From Chitinophaga nivalis (GTDB lineage: Bacteria > Bacteroidota > Bacteroidia > Chitinophagales > Chitinophagaceae), in assembly GCF_025989125.1 (NCBI RefSeq), contig NZ_JAPDNR010000001.1, positions 2,152,301-2,216,300 of the forward strand: a stretch of DNA of 64,000 nt. Direction: 5' to 3'. This document shows positions 51,575-59,767 of the stretch, piece after piece. The notes below the pieces were generated by a model. That model saw only the letters and a list, made by a program, of their open reading frames with translations. It searched no databases and was not told where the DNA came from. Made by a program: the position numbers and the translations under genes. Numbering within the stretch: position 1 is the stretch's first letter; every line of letters begins with the position of its first letter.

Positions 51575-52289
51575 CGATGAGCCGCTGGCACGTGAAGTGG
51601 TAAAGGAATACCTGATGAACTTTCCGCAAATACAGGTGGTACAGGAATGTAATGATGGATTTGAAGGACTGAAAGCTATTCAGCAACATCAGCCGGATAT
51701 TATTTTTCTCGACATACAGATGCCCAAGATCACCGGTTTTGAAATGCTGGAACTGGTAGAACATATGCCAGCCGTGATTTTTACCACTGCATTCGAAGAA
51801 CATGCCATCCGTGCTTTTGAAGTACATGCCGTGGATTATCTGCTGAAACCTTTTTCCAGTGAACGTTTTGATAAAGCCGTACAAAAATGGCTGGACCAGC
51901 ACGCTACTACACAGGCAGCCACTACAGCCCTGCTGGAAACAGCTGCTGCGGCGCCGATGCAAAGCAACCGCGTGGTAATTAAGATCAATGGCAAAATAAA
52001 AATCATTCCCGTACACGATATTCACTACCTGGAGGCAGCAGATGATTATGTGAAAATTGTGACCCAGGAAGGTAGCTTTCTGAAAAACAAGACCATGTCT
52101 TTTTTTGAGCAAACACTGGACCCGCAACAATTTACACGGGTACACCGCTCCTATATACTCAACGTGAATCAGGTAACGCGTATTGATCCTTATGAAAAAG
52201 AAAACCATTTGGCCATCTTACGCAGCGGGGCAAGAGTATTGGTGAGTAAAACCGGCTATCCAAGATTAAAAGCAGCTTTGGGGCTGTAG
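51552..52289 (+). CDS. LytTR-family response regulator
   Basis: The 245-residue regulator has a receiver domain with the acidic pair Asp8-Asp9, the phosphoacceptor Asp54 in IIFLDIQMPKITG and the Lys in YLLKPFSSERF. The LytTR domain (about 140-243) includes HYLEAADDYVKIVTQEG and FTRVHRSYILNVNQVTRIDP. It is translated in overlap with the kinase gene and is its cognate partner. It is followed by a strong hairpin terminator. Confidence 0.93.
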   Translation: MIKAVIIDDEPLAREVVKEYLMNFPQIQVVQECNDGFEGLKAIQQHQPDIIFLDIQMPKITGFEMLELVEHMPAVIFTTAFEEHAIRAFEVHAVDYLLKPFSSERFDKAVQKWLDQHATTQAATTALLETAAAAPMQSNRVVIKINGKIKIIPVHDIHYLEAADDYVKIVTQEGSFLKNKTMSFFEQTLDPQQFTRVHRSYILNVNQVTRIDPYEKENHLAILRSGARVLVSKTGYPRLKAALGL

Positions 52290-52361
52290 AAAATAGTAAG
52301 TACCAACAGACAGGCATATCACAATAGCAAGAACAAAGGGTTAATTAGTAAGTACAACAGT

Positions 52362-52430
52362 ATTACGCATTTCCAGGAAAATGAACAGTCAGCAGCTGTA
52401 CAGGCCTTCCAGGAAATGCGTAATGCTTTT
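52362..52430 (+). terminator. Terminator of the LiaF/LytS/LytTR cluster
   Basis: ATTACGCATTTCC (52362-52374) pairs perfectly with GGAAATGCGTAAT (52412-52424) and is followed by GCTTTTT. The 37-base interior has further GGAA/TTCC pairing. It lies 72 bases after the stop. Confidence 0.82.
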
Positions 52431-52432
52431 TA

Positions 52433-52822
52433 TTACAGGGCTGCGAACAGGCGTTCCAGCTTTTCTTTTTTCAAGATCTTCTGTACCTGTATACCACTGG
52501 CAATTAACCGGCTGCCGGCAAAAGCTTCATAGCTGCAGGTGATTTCATGATGATGCAGTTGTGTGATGGTAGCGGTGAAAGTAACCTCGCTGCCGGCGAG
52601 GGCCGGCGCATGGTGCTCTACCGTCAAACGGGTACCGATACCTTCTTCCGTGGCATCTTTCATTTCCAGTACAAATAAACGACAGCACCATTCCGCATCA
52701 CGTGCCAGTGCAAAGGTGGCATATACCGGATGTACCTGGCCATTGTCGAAGGCGGCGCAATCTTCCGGACGTACCAGGCGGGTGAAGTGCCGGGTGTCAC
52801 CAGGCTGAAAGGAATGAGTCAT
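52433..52822 (-). CDS. Thioesterase family protein (FlK-like hotdog)
   Basis: The 129-residue protein resembles small hotdog thioesterases of the fluoroacetyl-CoA thioesterase-like group. Visible segments are FTRLVRPEDCAAF near the N-terminus, the catalytic-site-like GTRLTVEHHAPALAGSEVTF and the closing helix region IQVQKILKKEKLERLF. The substrate is unknown. It lies downstream of the Nramp gene on the same strand, 102 bases away. Confidence 0.75.
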   Translation of the reverse strand: MTHSFQPGDTRHFTRLVRPEDCAAFDNGQVHPVYATFALARDAEWCCRLFVLEMKDATEEGIGTRLTVEHHAPALAGSEVTFTATITQLHHHEITCSYEAFAGSRLIASGIQVQKILKKEKLERLFAAL

Positions 52823-52924
52823 GAGGGAGGTATTAGTAGCAGTAAATTAGCGAATAATCAGCAGATAAATATGGGGAATCATAGCCGGAAACAAGCGATG
52901 GAACGCCTGTTTCCGGCTGCCGGT

Positions 52925-54802
52925 TTATTGTACCACCAGTACGGGGATGGTCACCTGGTGTCTTACCTGGTTGGCGGTTTCGCCGTATAACCAGTCTTTG
53001 AAACCTTTATGTCCGTGCCCGCCCAATACCAGGAAGTCGGCTTTTTCTTCCTTTACAATACGGGCAATTTCCTTGGCGCGGTGGCGGAAGCCCAGTACAC
53101 CGGTAGCGGTTATATTACGGTTACGCAGCAACCGGAGATAGGTATCCAGCTGTTCCTGGTCTTTCCGGGTTTCAAAGTCATCCGAGTCTTTACCGAAATA
53201 TTTTGCGGAGGCACTTTCTACAATATGAATCAGGATATATTGCGTGTGTTCGTTGCCGTGAGCAATGGCATTGGTGATGATCTGTTCATCTTTTTTGGAG
53301 AAATCCAGTGCCATGGCAATGCGATGATAGACCGGTTTTTCCAGTTCGCCGATAGATACCTGGGTCGTATGGATGCCGGTATTGGCATCTTCCCGGTAGC
53401 GGCTGCGCAGCGGATACAGGATGGTGATGAGGAGCAGCACCATGAAACCAACACCGCCAGCAATGATAATACCGTCTACGAAAATATTGCCGGAGCCGGT
53501 GATATAACCAATGGCTTCTGTATATACCATGCGCATATTAAGGTACACCAATAAAGCGGTAATGGCCCAGCTGAGTATTTTCACCACCGGTTTGATAGCA
53601 TAGATACCCATGGTTTTTTTGTCGCTGACGAAGTGAATGAGCGGGATGATGGCAAATCCCAGCTGCATACTGAGCAGCACCTGACTGAATACCAGCAGGG
53701 CGCCCACTTCTTTGTCGCCGGCAATGAGGATGGTAATCAAAGCGGGTACGATCGCCAGCAACCGGGTGAGCAGTCTTCTCAGCCAGGGATTGATGCGTAG
53801 CCGCAGGTAGCCTTCCATTACAATTTGTCCGGCGAGGGTGCCGGTGACTGTGGAGCTTTGTCCGGCGGCAATCAAGGCGATGGCAAAGAGCACCGGCGCC
53901 AGTTTGCTGCCCAGCAGTTTATCGAGCAGTTCGTGTGCATCCTGTATTTCCGCCACGTCGGTACGTCCGCTTTTAAAGAATACGGCGGCGGCCAGTATCA
54001 GGATGGCGGCATTTACGAGGAAAGCCAGATTCAGGGCAATGGTACTGTCGAGAAAGTTCATCTTTAGGGCCTGCCTGATTCCTTTGTCATCCCGTTTTAT
54101 TTTCCGGGTTTGTACGAGGGCAGAGTGGAGGTAGAGGTTATGTGGCATCACGGTGGCGCCGATAATACCGATGGCGATGTAGAGGGCAGTGTTATCCGGT
54201 ATGGAGGGTACAAAACCTTTTACTACTTCAGACATCTGTGGTTTTACCAGGATGAGTTCTACCAGGAATGAAATGCCTACAATGGCTACCAGGCATATAA
54301 TAAACGCTTCCATTTTGCGGATGCCATACCGTTGCAGTACCAGCAGGAGGAAGGTATCCAGTACGGTAAGACTCACGCCCCATATCAGTGGCAGGCCGGT
54401 CAGGAGTTGTATACCAATGGCCATTCCGAGTACTTCTGCCAGATCGGTGGCGGCAATGGCTATTTCTGCGAGTAAGTATAAAATGAAGTTGATAACAGGG
54501 GGATAGGTTTCGCGGTTGGCCTGGGCCAGATCCCTGCCGCGGACGATGCCGAGGCGGGCACTCAGACTTTGCAGCAACAGGGCCATCAGGTTACTCATGA
54601 GCAGTACCCACAGCAGCTTGTAGCCATATTGACTACCACCAGCCAGGTCGGTGGCCCAGTTGCCGGGGTCCATATAACCTACACTCACGAGGTAGGCCGG
54701 TCCTAAAAATGCGAAGATCTTTTTCCATTTCGACTTTTTGCTGTTGATATCTATACTTTGATGTACCTCACTGAGGGAAGCTGACGTATCCTGGATATGC
54801 AT
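52925..54802 (-). CDS. Nramp-family divalent metal transporter fused to a universal stress domain
   Basis: This 625-residue protein is an MntH-like proton-coupled Mn/Fe importer. The Nramp core (about residues 25-460, 11 helices) has the metal-site motif DPGNW at 45-49 and MPHNLYLHSALVQTR near 220. The C-terminal 140 residues form a universal stress protein (UspA) domain with the ATP-binding pattern LVLGGHGHKGFKDWLYGETANQV. The fusion suggests nucleotide-dependent regulation of transport. It is encoded downstream of a DtxR/MntR-type regulator on the same strand (122-base gap), so manganese is the most likely substrate. Confidence 0.93.
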   Translation of the reverse strand: MHIQDTSASLSEVHQSIDINSKKSKWKKIFAFLGPAYLVSVGYMDPGNWATDLAGGSQYGYKLLWVLLMSNLMALLLQSLSARLGIVRGRDLAQANRETYPPVINFILYLLAEIAIAATDLAEVLGMAIGIQLLTGLPLIWGVSLTVLDTFLLLVLQRYGIRKMEAFIICLVAIVGISFLVELILVKPQMSEVVKGFVPSIPDNTALYIAIGIIGATVMPHNLYLHSALVQTRKIKRDDKGIRQALKMNFLDSTIALNLAFLVNAAILILAAAVFFKSGRTDVAEIQDAHELLDKLLGSKLAPVLFAIALIAAGQSSTVTGTLAGQIVMEGYLRLRINPWLRRLLTRLLAIVPALITILIAGDKEVGALLVFSQVLLSMQLGFAIIPLIHFVSDKKTMGIYAIKPVVKILSWAITALLVYLNMRMVYTEAIGYITGSGNIFVDGIIIAGGVGFMVLLLITILYPLRSRYREDANTGIHTTQVSIGELEKPVYHRIAMALDFSKKDEQIITNAIAHGNEHTQYILIHIVESASAKYFGKDSDDFETRKDQEQLDTYLRLLRNRNITATGVLGFRHRAKEIARIVKEEKADFLVLGGHGHKGFKDWLYGETANQVRHQVTIPVLVVQ

Positions 54803-54820
54803 GACTAGTTATTTAATCCG

Positions 54821-54832
54821 CCTTGTACAAGG
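54821..54832. repeat. Short perfect palindrome before the Nramp gene
   Basis: CCTTGTACAAGG lies 19 bases upstream of the Nramp start codon on the minus strand. It might be a second operator or a start-site hairpin. It does not resemble the operator in front of the regulator gene. Confidence 0.35.
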
Positions 54833-54924
54833 GAACTATTGCTGGTGCGTGCTGCAGGAAGAAGCGGCCGGAAAATATAAATCTGCCCTGCTTTTGCTGC
54901 GCACTGCTGCCTGTTTTATTTCGC

Positions 54925-55584
54925 TTATACCGGTCTTACCATAATATTTTTCGCTACCTGTTCACTGATGGTGATGGCAGGTTGTTGTTTTAATTTTATT
55001 TCAATTGAGTTGTCGTATTCGTAGTGTGCAACAATTTCGAGCTGTGTACCCAGTTTGATGCCTTTGGCATTCAAAAAAGCCAGGAGGGCGGTAGACTGAT
55101 CAGATACGGCAGTCACGATGAGTCTTTTGGCGTTGGCCTGATCCAGGGATGTCTGTGGCCGTGGTTTGGTGATTTTTCCGTTGGCATCCGGTATCGGGTC
55201 TCCATGCGGATCGATGATGGGATTGCCCAGGTATTCGCTGAGACGGGTGGTTAGTTTCTCACTGCGTACATGTTCCAGCTCTTCCGCCAGTTCATGTACT
55301 TCTTCCCAGCTGAAAGCCAGCTTATCTACCAGGAAACATTCCCATAACCGGTGACGTCTGACGATTTGCAGGGCAGCTTTTCTACCTTCTGCTGACAACG
55401 TGATGCCTTTGTATTTTTCATAATCGATCATTTTTTTCTCTTTCAGCTTCTTTGCCATGTCTGTTACAGAGGCAGGTTTGGTTTCCAGTTCATAGGCCAG
55501 TGCGTTGGTGGTTACTACGGCATCGCCTTCCTGCAGCTTGTAAATAGACTTGATATAATTCTCTTCCGCGATCGATAAGTTCAT
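54925..55584 (-). CDS. DtxR/MntR-type metal-dependent transcriptional repressor
   Basis: The 219-residue protein has a winged helix-turn-helix (about residues 1-60: SIAEENYIKSIYKL, VTTNALAYELETKPASVTDMAKKL), a dimerisation and metal-binding domain (RRHRLWECFLVDKLAFSWEEVHELAEELEHV in parts, with His and Glu ligands) and a C-terminal FeoA/SH3-like domain (about 145-219). It should repress metal uptake genes when Mn or Fe is bound. The downstream gene on the same strand is the Nramp transporter. A palindrome just upstream overlaps its own promoter, indicating autoregulation. Confidence 0.92.
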   Translation of the reverse strand: MNLSIAEENYIKSIYKLQEGDAVVTTNALAYELETKPASVTDMAKKLKEKKMIDYEKYKGITLSAEGRKAALQIVRRHRLWECFLVDKLAFSWEEVHELAEELEHVRSEKLTTRLSEYLGNPIIDPHGDPIPDANGKITKPRPQTSLDQANAKRLIVTAVSDQSTALLAFLNAKGIKLGTQLEIVAHYEYDNSIEIKLKQQPAITISEQVAKNIMVRPV

Positions 55585-55596
55585 GACGTCTAAAAT

Positions 55597-55620
55597 ATTA
55601 TTTAGACAAATCTAAATAAT
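55597..55620 (-). promoter_or_regulatory. Palindromic operator overlapping the regulator promoter
   Basis: Perfect 10-bp arms ATTATTTAGA and TCTAAATAAT flank CAAA. On the minus strand the centre (55607-55614) reads TAGATTTG, a perfect -7 box, 23 bases before the regulator start. Binding of the DtxR/MntR-type protein would block its own transcription and that of the transporter. The repressor identity is inferred from position. Confidence 0.7.
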
Positions 55621-55715
55621 AAATCTGAACTTTTACCTATCCGGTATGTTTTTTGAAATTAGCAGCGCACATATAAAAATTATATCTAACTTTTCGCCCA
55701 GAATTAAATTTTATA

Positions 55716-56663
55716 ATGAAGCGTTTCTTACTAGTAATACTGGCAATCGGTATATTGGCAGCCTGCAAAAACAAACAAAAATCCGGTGACGGTACAAAAG
55801 AACCGATGACACTGGCTGATTTTCAGGCGTTATTCACACCAGGTACCTTGCCTTATAAACTGGCTGCAGACAGCCTGCAGCTGAAACTGGCAGACTCTCT
55901 CGCGCTGGATACTGCAGCAGTACGTCAGTTTTTAACCGATACCCTGACCACAGGTACTTTCGGTCGCAATGAAAAAGTAAAAATCTTTCCTTTACAACGT
56001 ATATCCGGCGCCGTAGTGGATTACCTGGTATTGAAAGTAGCCGGTAAAAACCAGACTACCGGTTACCTGTGTTTTCTGGATAAAAAAGGAAAATACCTGA
56101 GCCGTATACGCGTAGCCAATACCGGTAGCAGCGATGGTACCACCACCTCCTTTAACCTGGATAGCAAAAATGTACTTAAAATCAATACGGAGAAAAAGCT
56201 GACGGGTAGCCGTACGGCGCTGAAAGAAGACTTTTTTATGATCAACAATGATGGCAGCATTACGTTGATCATGACGAATTCCAACGGCCCTACCACCCCC
56301 GGACAAATCTTTAACCCGATAGATACCTTACCCCGGAAACATAAATTTTCCGGCGATTATACTTCCGGTGAGATGAACATTGTGTCTATCCGCGATGGAG
56401 AAGATGCGAAGACGTTCCAGTTCTTTATTACCTTCTCTAAAGACAATGGCAATTGTAAGGGAGAACTGAGTGGTAAAGGCACGTTCATTGCCGGTAACCG
56501 GGGCGAATTCAAAGACAAGGAATCTTCCTGCGGACTCTCTTTCCAGTTTTCCAATGGCCGGGTAAGTATCCGGGAAATTGGTGGCTGCGGTGCCTACCGG
56601 GGCATCAAATGTTTTTTTGAAGGTGGATTCGTGAAAAAAGCAGAGAAGAAGAAAAAGAAATAA
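55716..56663 (+). CDS. Hypothetical lipoprotein
   Basis: The 315-residue product has a lipoprotein signal (MKRFLLVILAIGILAAC). The body is hydrophilic and beta-rich with no domain I recognise; segments such as YLVLKVAGKNQTTGYLCFLDKKGKYLSRIRV look like a propeller or layered sheet. The C-terminus is Lys-rich (KKAEKKKKK). Conserved Cys pairs (CKGELSG, SSCGLSF, GGCGAYRGIKC) occur in the last third. It is probably attached to the outer or inner membrane facing the periplasm. It has its own terminator. Confidence 0.75.
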   Translation: MKRFLLVILAIGILAACKNKQKSGDGTKEPMTLADFQALFTPGTLPYKLAADSLQLKLADSLALDTAAVRQFLTDTLTTGTFGRNEKVKIFPLQRISGAVVDYLVLKVAGKNQTTGYLCFLDKKGKYLSRIRVANTGSSDGTTTSFNLDSKNVLKINTEKKLTGSRTALKEDFFMINNDGSITLIMTNSNGPTTPGQIFNPIDTLPRKHKFSGDYTSGEMNIVSIRDGEDAKTFQFFITFSKDNGNCKGELSGKGTFIAGNRGEFKDKESSCGLSFQFSNGRVSIREIGGCGAYRGIKCFFEGGFVKKAEKKKKK

Positions 56664-56687
56664 CTGCAAGCAATATATAACACCCGG

Positions 56688-56724
56688 ACCCGGAGATAAC
56701 CAGTCGTTATCTCCGGGTTTTTTT
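56688..56724 (+). terminator. Lipoprotein-gene terminator
   Basis: ACCCGGAGATAAC (56688-56700) pairs with GTTATCTCCGGGT (56706-56718) around CAGTC and is followed by a T run. It lies 25 bases after the stop. Confidence 0.93.
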
Positions 56725-56791
56725 ATGCAGGTCGGATAATACCTTTTTCACACATTACAGATTTAATTTAGTTGTAAATGTTCAAAAGTAT

Positions 56792-56823
56792 TTTGTTTGT
56801 TATGAAATTGATTAGTATTTTTG
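56792..56823 (+). promoter_or_regulatory. Second, distal promoter upstream of the tRNA genes
   Basis: TTTG (56792-56795) and a perfect TATTTTTG (56816-56823) are 20 bp apart. It lies 120 bases before the proximal tRNA promoter, with no ORF between. A CTGTAA/TTACAG pairing followed by T-rich sequence (about 56843-56905) could end a short transcript. Confidence 0.5.
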
Positions 56824-56911
56824 TAAACCCTGAAACGCTTTGCTGTAAGGAGTTTGAATAGGTTGATAGGAGGTAGGTGTTACAGGTTTTTTGCTCTTTT
56901 TTTAAAAATTA

Positions 56912-56942
56912 TTTGGTAGAATAAAAATAGTTTATACCTTTG
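56912..56942 (+). promoter_or_regulatory. Proximal promoter of the tRNA-Val genes
   Basis: TTTG (56912-56915) and a perfect TACCTTTG (56935-56942) are 19 bp apart and lie 46 bases before the first tRNA. Confidence 0.75.
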
Positions 56943-56987
56943 CGATCCAATCGAACGAAAGGTACGAAGGGATACGAAGAAAAAAAC

Positions 56988-57062
56988 GGGAGTTTAGCTC
57001 AGCTGGTTCAGAGCATCTGCCTTACAAGCAGAGGGTCGATGGTTCGAATCCGTCAACTCCCA
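56988..57062 (+). tRNA. tRNA-Val (anticodon TAC), copy 1
   Basis: The 75-base gene has a GGGAGTT/AACTCCC acceptor stem, D arm, a TCTGC/GCAGA anticodon stem with loop CTTACAA (anticodon TAC) and a TTCGAAT T-loop. CCA is not encoded. It is identical to the next two copies. Confidence 0.97.
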
Positions 57063-57089
57063 CTACAACATTTTAGGTCTTATTTTATC

Positions 57090-57164
57090 GGGAGTTTAGC
57101 TCAGCTGGTTCAGAGCATCTGCCTTACAAGCAGAGGGTCGATGGTTCGAATCCGTCAACTCCCA
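57090..57164 (+). tRNA. tRNA-Val (anticodon TAC), copy 2
   Basis: This copy is identical to copy 1 and lies 27 bases after it, in the same transcript. Confidence 0.97.
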
Positions 57165-57195
57165 CACTACAACACAACATTAAAGTTCTTTAAAG

Positions 57196-57270
57196 GGGAG
57201 TTTAGCTCAGCTGGTTCAGAGCATCTGCCTTACAAGCAGAGGGTCGATGGTTCGAATCCGTCAACTCCCA
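57196..57270 (+). tRNA. tRNA-Val (anticodon TAC), copy 3
   Basis: This copy is identical to the first two and lies 31 bases after copy 2. A CT-repeat tract follows, and no clear terminator is visible after it. Confidence 0.97.
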
Positions 57271-57449
57271 CTTTTATCTCTCTCTCTATAGAACTTTCTC
57301 TCTCAACAAAAATTACAAAACAGATTTTATTTACACATTGGCTGATCACTGACAGCGGATGATTTTTTTATTGTAGATAATTATCGGGAAAGATGGTGAT
57401 GGAAGCGCGTTTGCGATGCAGCAAATAACATGCATCAGCTGCATAAAAA

Positions 57450-57490
57450 AACGCATGATACAGCATTGTTGATTATCTGTATCATGCGTT
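57450..57490 (-). terminator. Terminator of the antiporter gene
   Basis: A perfect 14-bp stem (AACGCATGATACAG-type arms with CTGTATCATGCGTT) closes a 13-base loop. On the minus strand it is followed by a run of T, 14 bases after the antiporter stop. Confidence 0.88.
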
Positions 57491-57503
57491 ATGATTAAAG
57501 GGG

Positions 57504-59666
57504 TTATTTGCCCTTAAAAATGCGTTTTACGGCCTTACCCAGTTTATTAAGATTGGCAATCTGTTCCTGAATAGGCGCCAGCGTAAGATCTTCCGGTTGC
57601 AAGCCTGCTTCCAGGAAATCAATTTCTGTTTGTTCCGGATACAACAGGATCACATTGTTCTCCTTGAAATGACGATCCAGTTTGCCGGGAATACCTTCCA
57701 TATAAGCATGATAAGAGAGCGTACTCTTACGGGCTGTCACCACCACTACCAGATCATCTCTCGTAATTTCTCTGGACAGAATCAGGAAATCCTCGATGTT
57801 GTCGAACTGGCGGAAACTGAGGTCTACACTCATCTTCGTCTGGCCGGCAAAGTTTTCCACAGCTTTTTGTGTTTTCGCGGGGCAATACACCAGCAGTTTA
57901 GCGCCTGCCTGTTTCGCCAGCATAAACATCTTTTGCAGATAATGTGAAAAGCCTAATTCATATTCGGCATTGGGCGATAACACCAGCACCATTTTTTTAG
58001 TGGTATTCAACGGATGCTGGAAGTTGCACACATACACGGTTTCCCATACACTTTGCAATACGTTATCCATGGTGGTACCAAAGATGTTTCCAAACCAGCG
58101 GTCAGTGGTGCTGGTTTTATCTGTCCAGCCCAGTATCACATCGGATACCAGCAGTTCTTTCACCGCGCGGGCAATACCATCCGATACGTTGAGGTCTATA
58201 CGGGTCACTACCTGCACTTCACTTTCTGTAGCCGCCGCATGAATGACGGCTTTCTCCAGCATTTTATTGGTAACATGAATTTTTTCCTTTGCCTCCGCAT
58301 TATCCTGAACCACGGCCAGCGGATAGATAGGCGTGCGGGCATGGGTGTCCTTGATCATCACGGCAAAGTCCAGCAAGGCTTCTATACGGTCAGGGTTGGA
58401 AACCGGTACCAGTATACGTTCTGGTTGATCCGGCAATTCCGGTTGCCGTTCCGCTTCCTGGATGGCCAGCTTACGGCCTGCATTTTCTGTGACAAAGGAA
58501 CCTACCAGACAAGTGATCAGAATCAGTATAACGGTACCATTCAAGATATGTTCATCTACAATGCCCATGTTGTAACCAATGAGAATAACAGCGATGGTTG
58601 CGGCTGCGTGTGCACTGCTTAATCCGAAGATGACATTGCGTTGGGTAGCACTGTATTTGAAAGACAACTGCGTAAAGAAGGCCGCCAGCCATTTGCTGCT
58701 GAGCGCCATCAGGGTAAGGGCGCCTGCAATGATCAGCGCATCCGGCCCTTTCAGGAGAACGCGTAAATCCACCAGCATACCTACACTGATCAGGAAAAAC
58801 GGAATGAATAAGGCATTACCTACAAATTCAATACGATTCATCAGTGGAGAGGTATGGGGGATCAGCTGATTCAGGGCAAGTCCCGCCAGAAATGCGCCGA
58901 TAATACCTTCTACACCTGCCAGTTCGGCCAGGAAGGCTGCTGCAAATACCAATGCGAGTACAAATATGAAATGCGATGTTTTATCGTCCTTTATTTTTTT
59001 GAAGAACCACCTGCCCAGCATAGGCATCAGCCATAAAATGATGACCGCAAAGATGGTCAGGGAGATGCCCAGCCGTACCCAGAAATAAGTATTCAGGTTG
59101 CCGGCCTGCGCGCCCGTGATGATGGCCAGTATTAACAATACCGCCGTATCTGTGATAATGGTACCACCTACCGCTACGGTCACCGCTTCATTTTTAGTGA
59201 TGCCCAGCCGGCTGGCCAGCGGATAGGCCACCAGCGTATGGGTGGCAAACATGCTGGATACCAGCAGGGTAGCCATGAAGTTAAAATGCAGTACATAGGT
59301 ACATACCACAAACCCCATGAGCAATGGAATAAAGAAAGTGAAAGCGCCGAAAACCATACTACGGTAACGGTTCTTCCGGAATTCAGTCATATCCAGCTCC
59401 AATCCTGCCAGAAACATAATATAGAGCAGTCCGGCTTTCCCAAACAGATCAATACTTCCTTTTTCAATAATTTTAAACCCATGGTCACCTATCAGCATAC
59501 CTGCTATAATCAAGCCTATGATACTGGGGATGCGAAATTTCCGCAGGATGATAGGCGCCAGCAGGATGATAAACAATACCAAAGAAAAAATGGGTACCGG
59601 ATCCTTTAACGGTAAATTGGTATCCATCAGTAAAACCGAGCCATGCAGCAAATTCATCATAACCAT
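57504..59666 (-). CDS. Cation/proton antiporter (CPA2/Kef type) with C-terminal stress domain
   Basis: The 720-residue product exchanges Na+ or K+ for protons. The membrane domain (about residues 20-400, 12 or 13 helices) has IIGLIIAGMLIGDHG, FLAGLELDM and the transport-site segment AGVEGIIGAFLAGLALNQ with the acidic residue typical of CPA2. Residues about 420-700 form a cytosolic region of two universal-stress-like modules (ILVPVSNPDRIEALLDFA, then VLVLSPNAEYELGFSHYL) rather than the TrkA-N domain of Kef channels. Several Met codons lie close together at the start (59666, 59660, 59657), so the exact start is uncertain. Confidence 0.88.
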   Translation of the reverse strand: MVMMNLLHGSVLLMDTNLPLKDPVPIFSLVLFIILLAPIILRKFRIPSIIGLIIAGMLIGDHGFKIIEKGSIDLFGKAGLLYIMFLAGLELDMTEFRKNRYRSMVFGAFTFFIPLLMGFVVCTYVLHFNFMATLLVSSMFATHTLVAYPLASRLGITKNEAVTVAVGGTIITDTAVLLILAIITGAQAGNLNTYFWVRLGISLTIFAVIILWLMPMLGRWFFKKIKDDKTSHFIFVLALVFAAAFLAELAGVEGIIGAFLAGLALNQLIPHTSPLMNRIEFVGNALFIPFFLISVGMLVDLRVLLKGPDALIIAGALTLMALSSKWLAAFFTQLSFKYSATQRNVIFGLSSAHAAATIAVILIGYNMGIVDEHILNGTVILILITCLVGSFVTENAGRKLAIQEAERQPELPDQPERILVPVSNPDRIEALLDFAVMIKDTHARTPIYPLAVVQDNAEAKEKIHVTNKMLEKAVIHAAATESEVQVVTRIDLNVSDGIARAVKELLVSDVILGWTDKTSTTDRWFGNIFGTTMDNVLQSVWETVYVCNFQHPLNTTKKMVLVLSPNAEYELGFSHYLQKMFMLAKQAGAKLLVYCPAKTQKAVENFAGQTKMSVDLSFRQFDNIEDFLILSREITRDDLVVVVTARKSTLSYHAYMEGIPGKLDRHFKENNVILLYPEQTEIDFLEAGLQPEDLTLAPIQEQIANLNKLGKAVKRIFKGK

Positions 59667-59740
59667 TAATTTAAAACAAATCCATAAATCATTGTGTTCC
59701 CTATTCTGCCAAAGATGAATAAATTAACGAATAATCCATG

Positions 59741-59748
59741 TAATTTTG
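59741..59748 (+). promoter_or_regulatory. -7 box for clpS
   Basis: TAATTTTG is a perfect match, 19 bases before the clpS start, in the divergent gap with the antiporter. No clear -33 element was found. Confidence 0.5.
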
Positions 59749-59767
59749 CATAAAGCTTTTTTTAAAA

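Noticed and set aside
57281..57303. CT-repeat tract after the third tRNA
   Set aside because: It is too short to be called a microsatellite of interest and shows no flanking structure.
56940..57362. 140-codon frame across the tRNA array
   Set aside because: The repeated peptide in it comes from reading three identical tRNA genes; it is not a protein.
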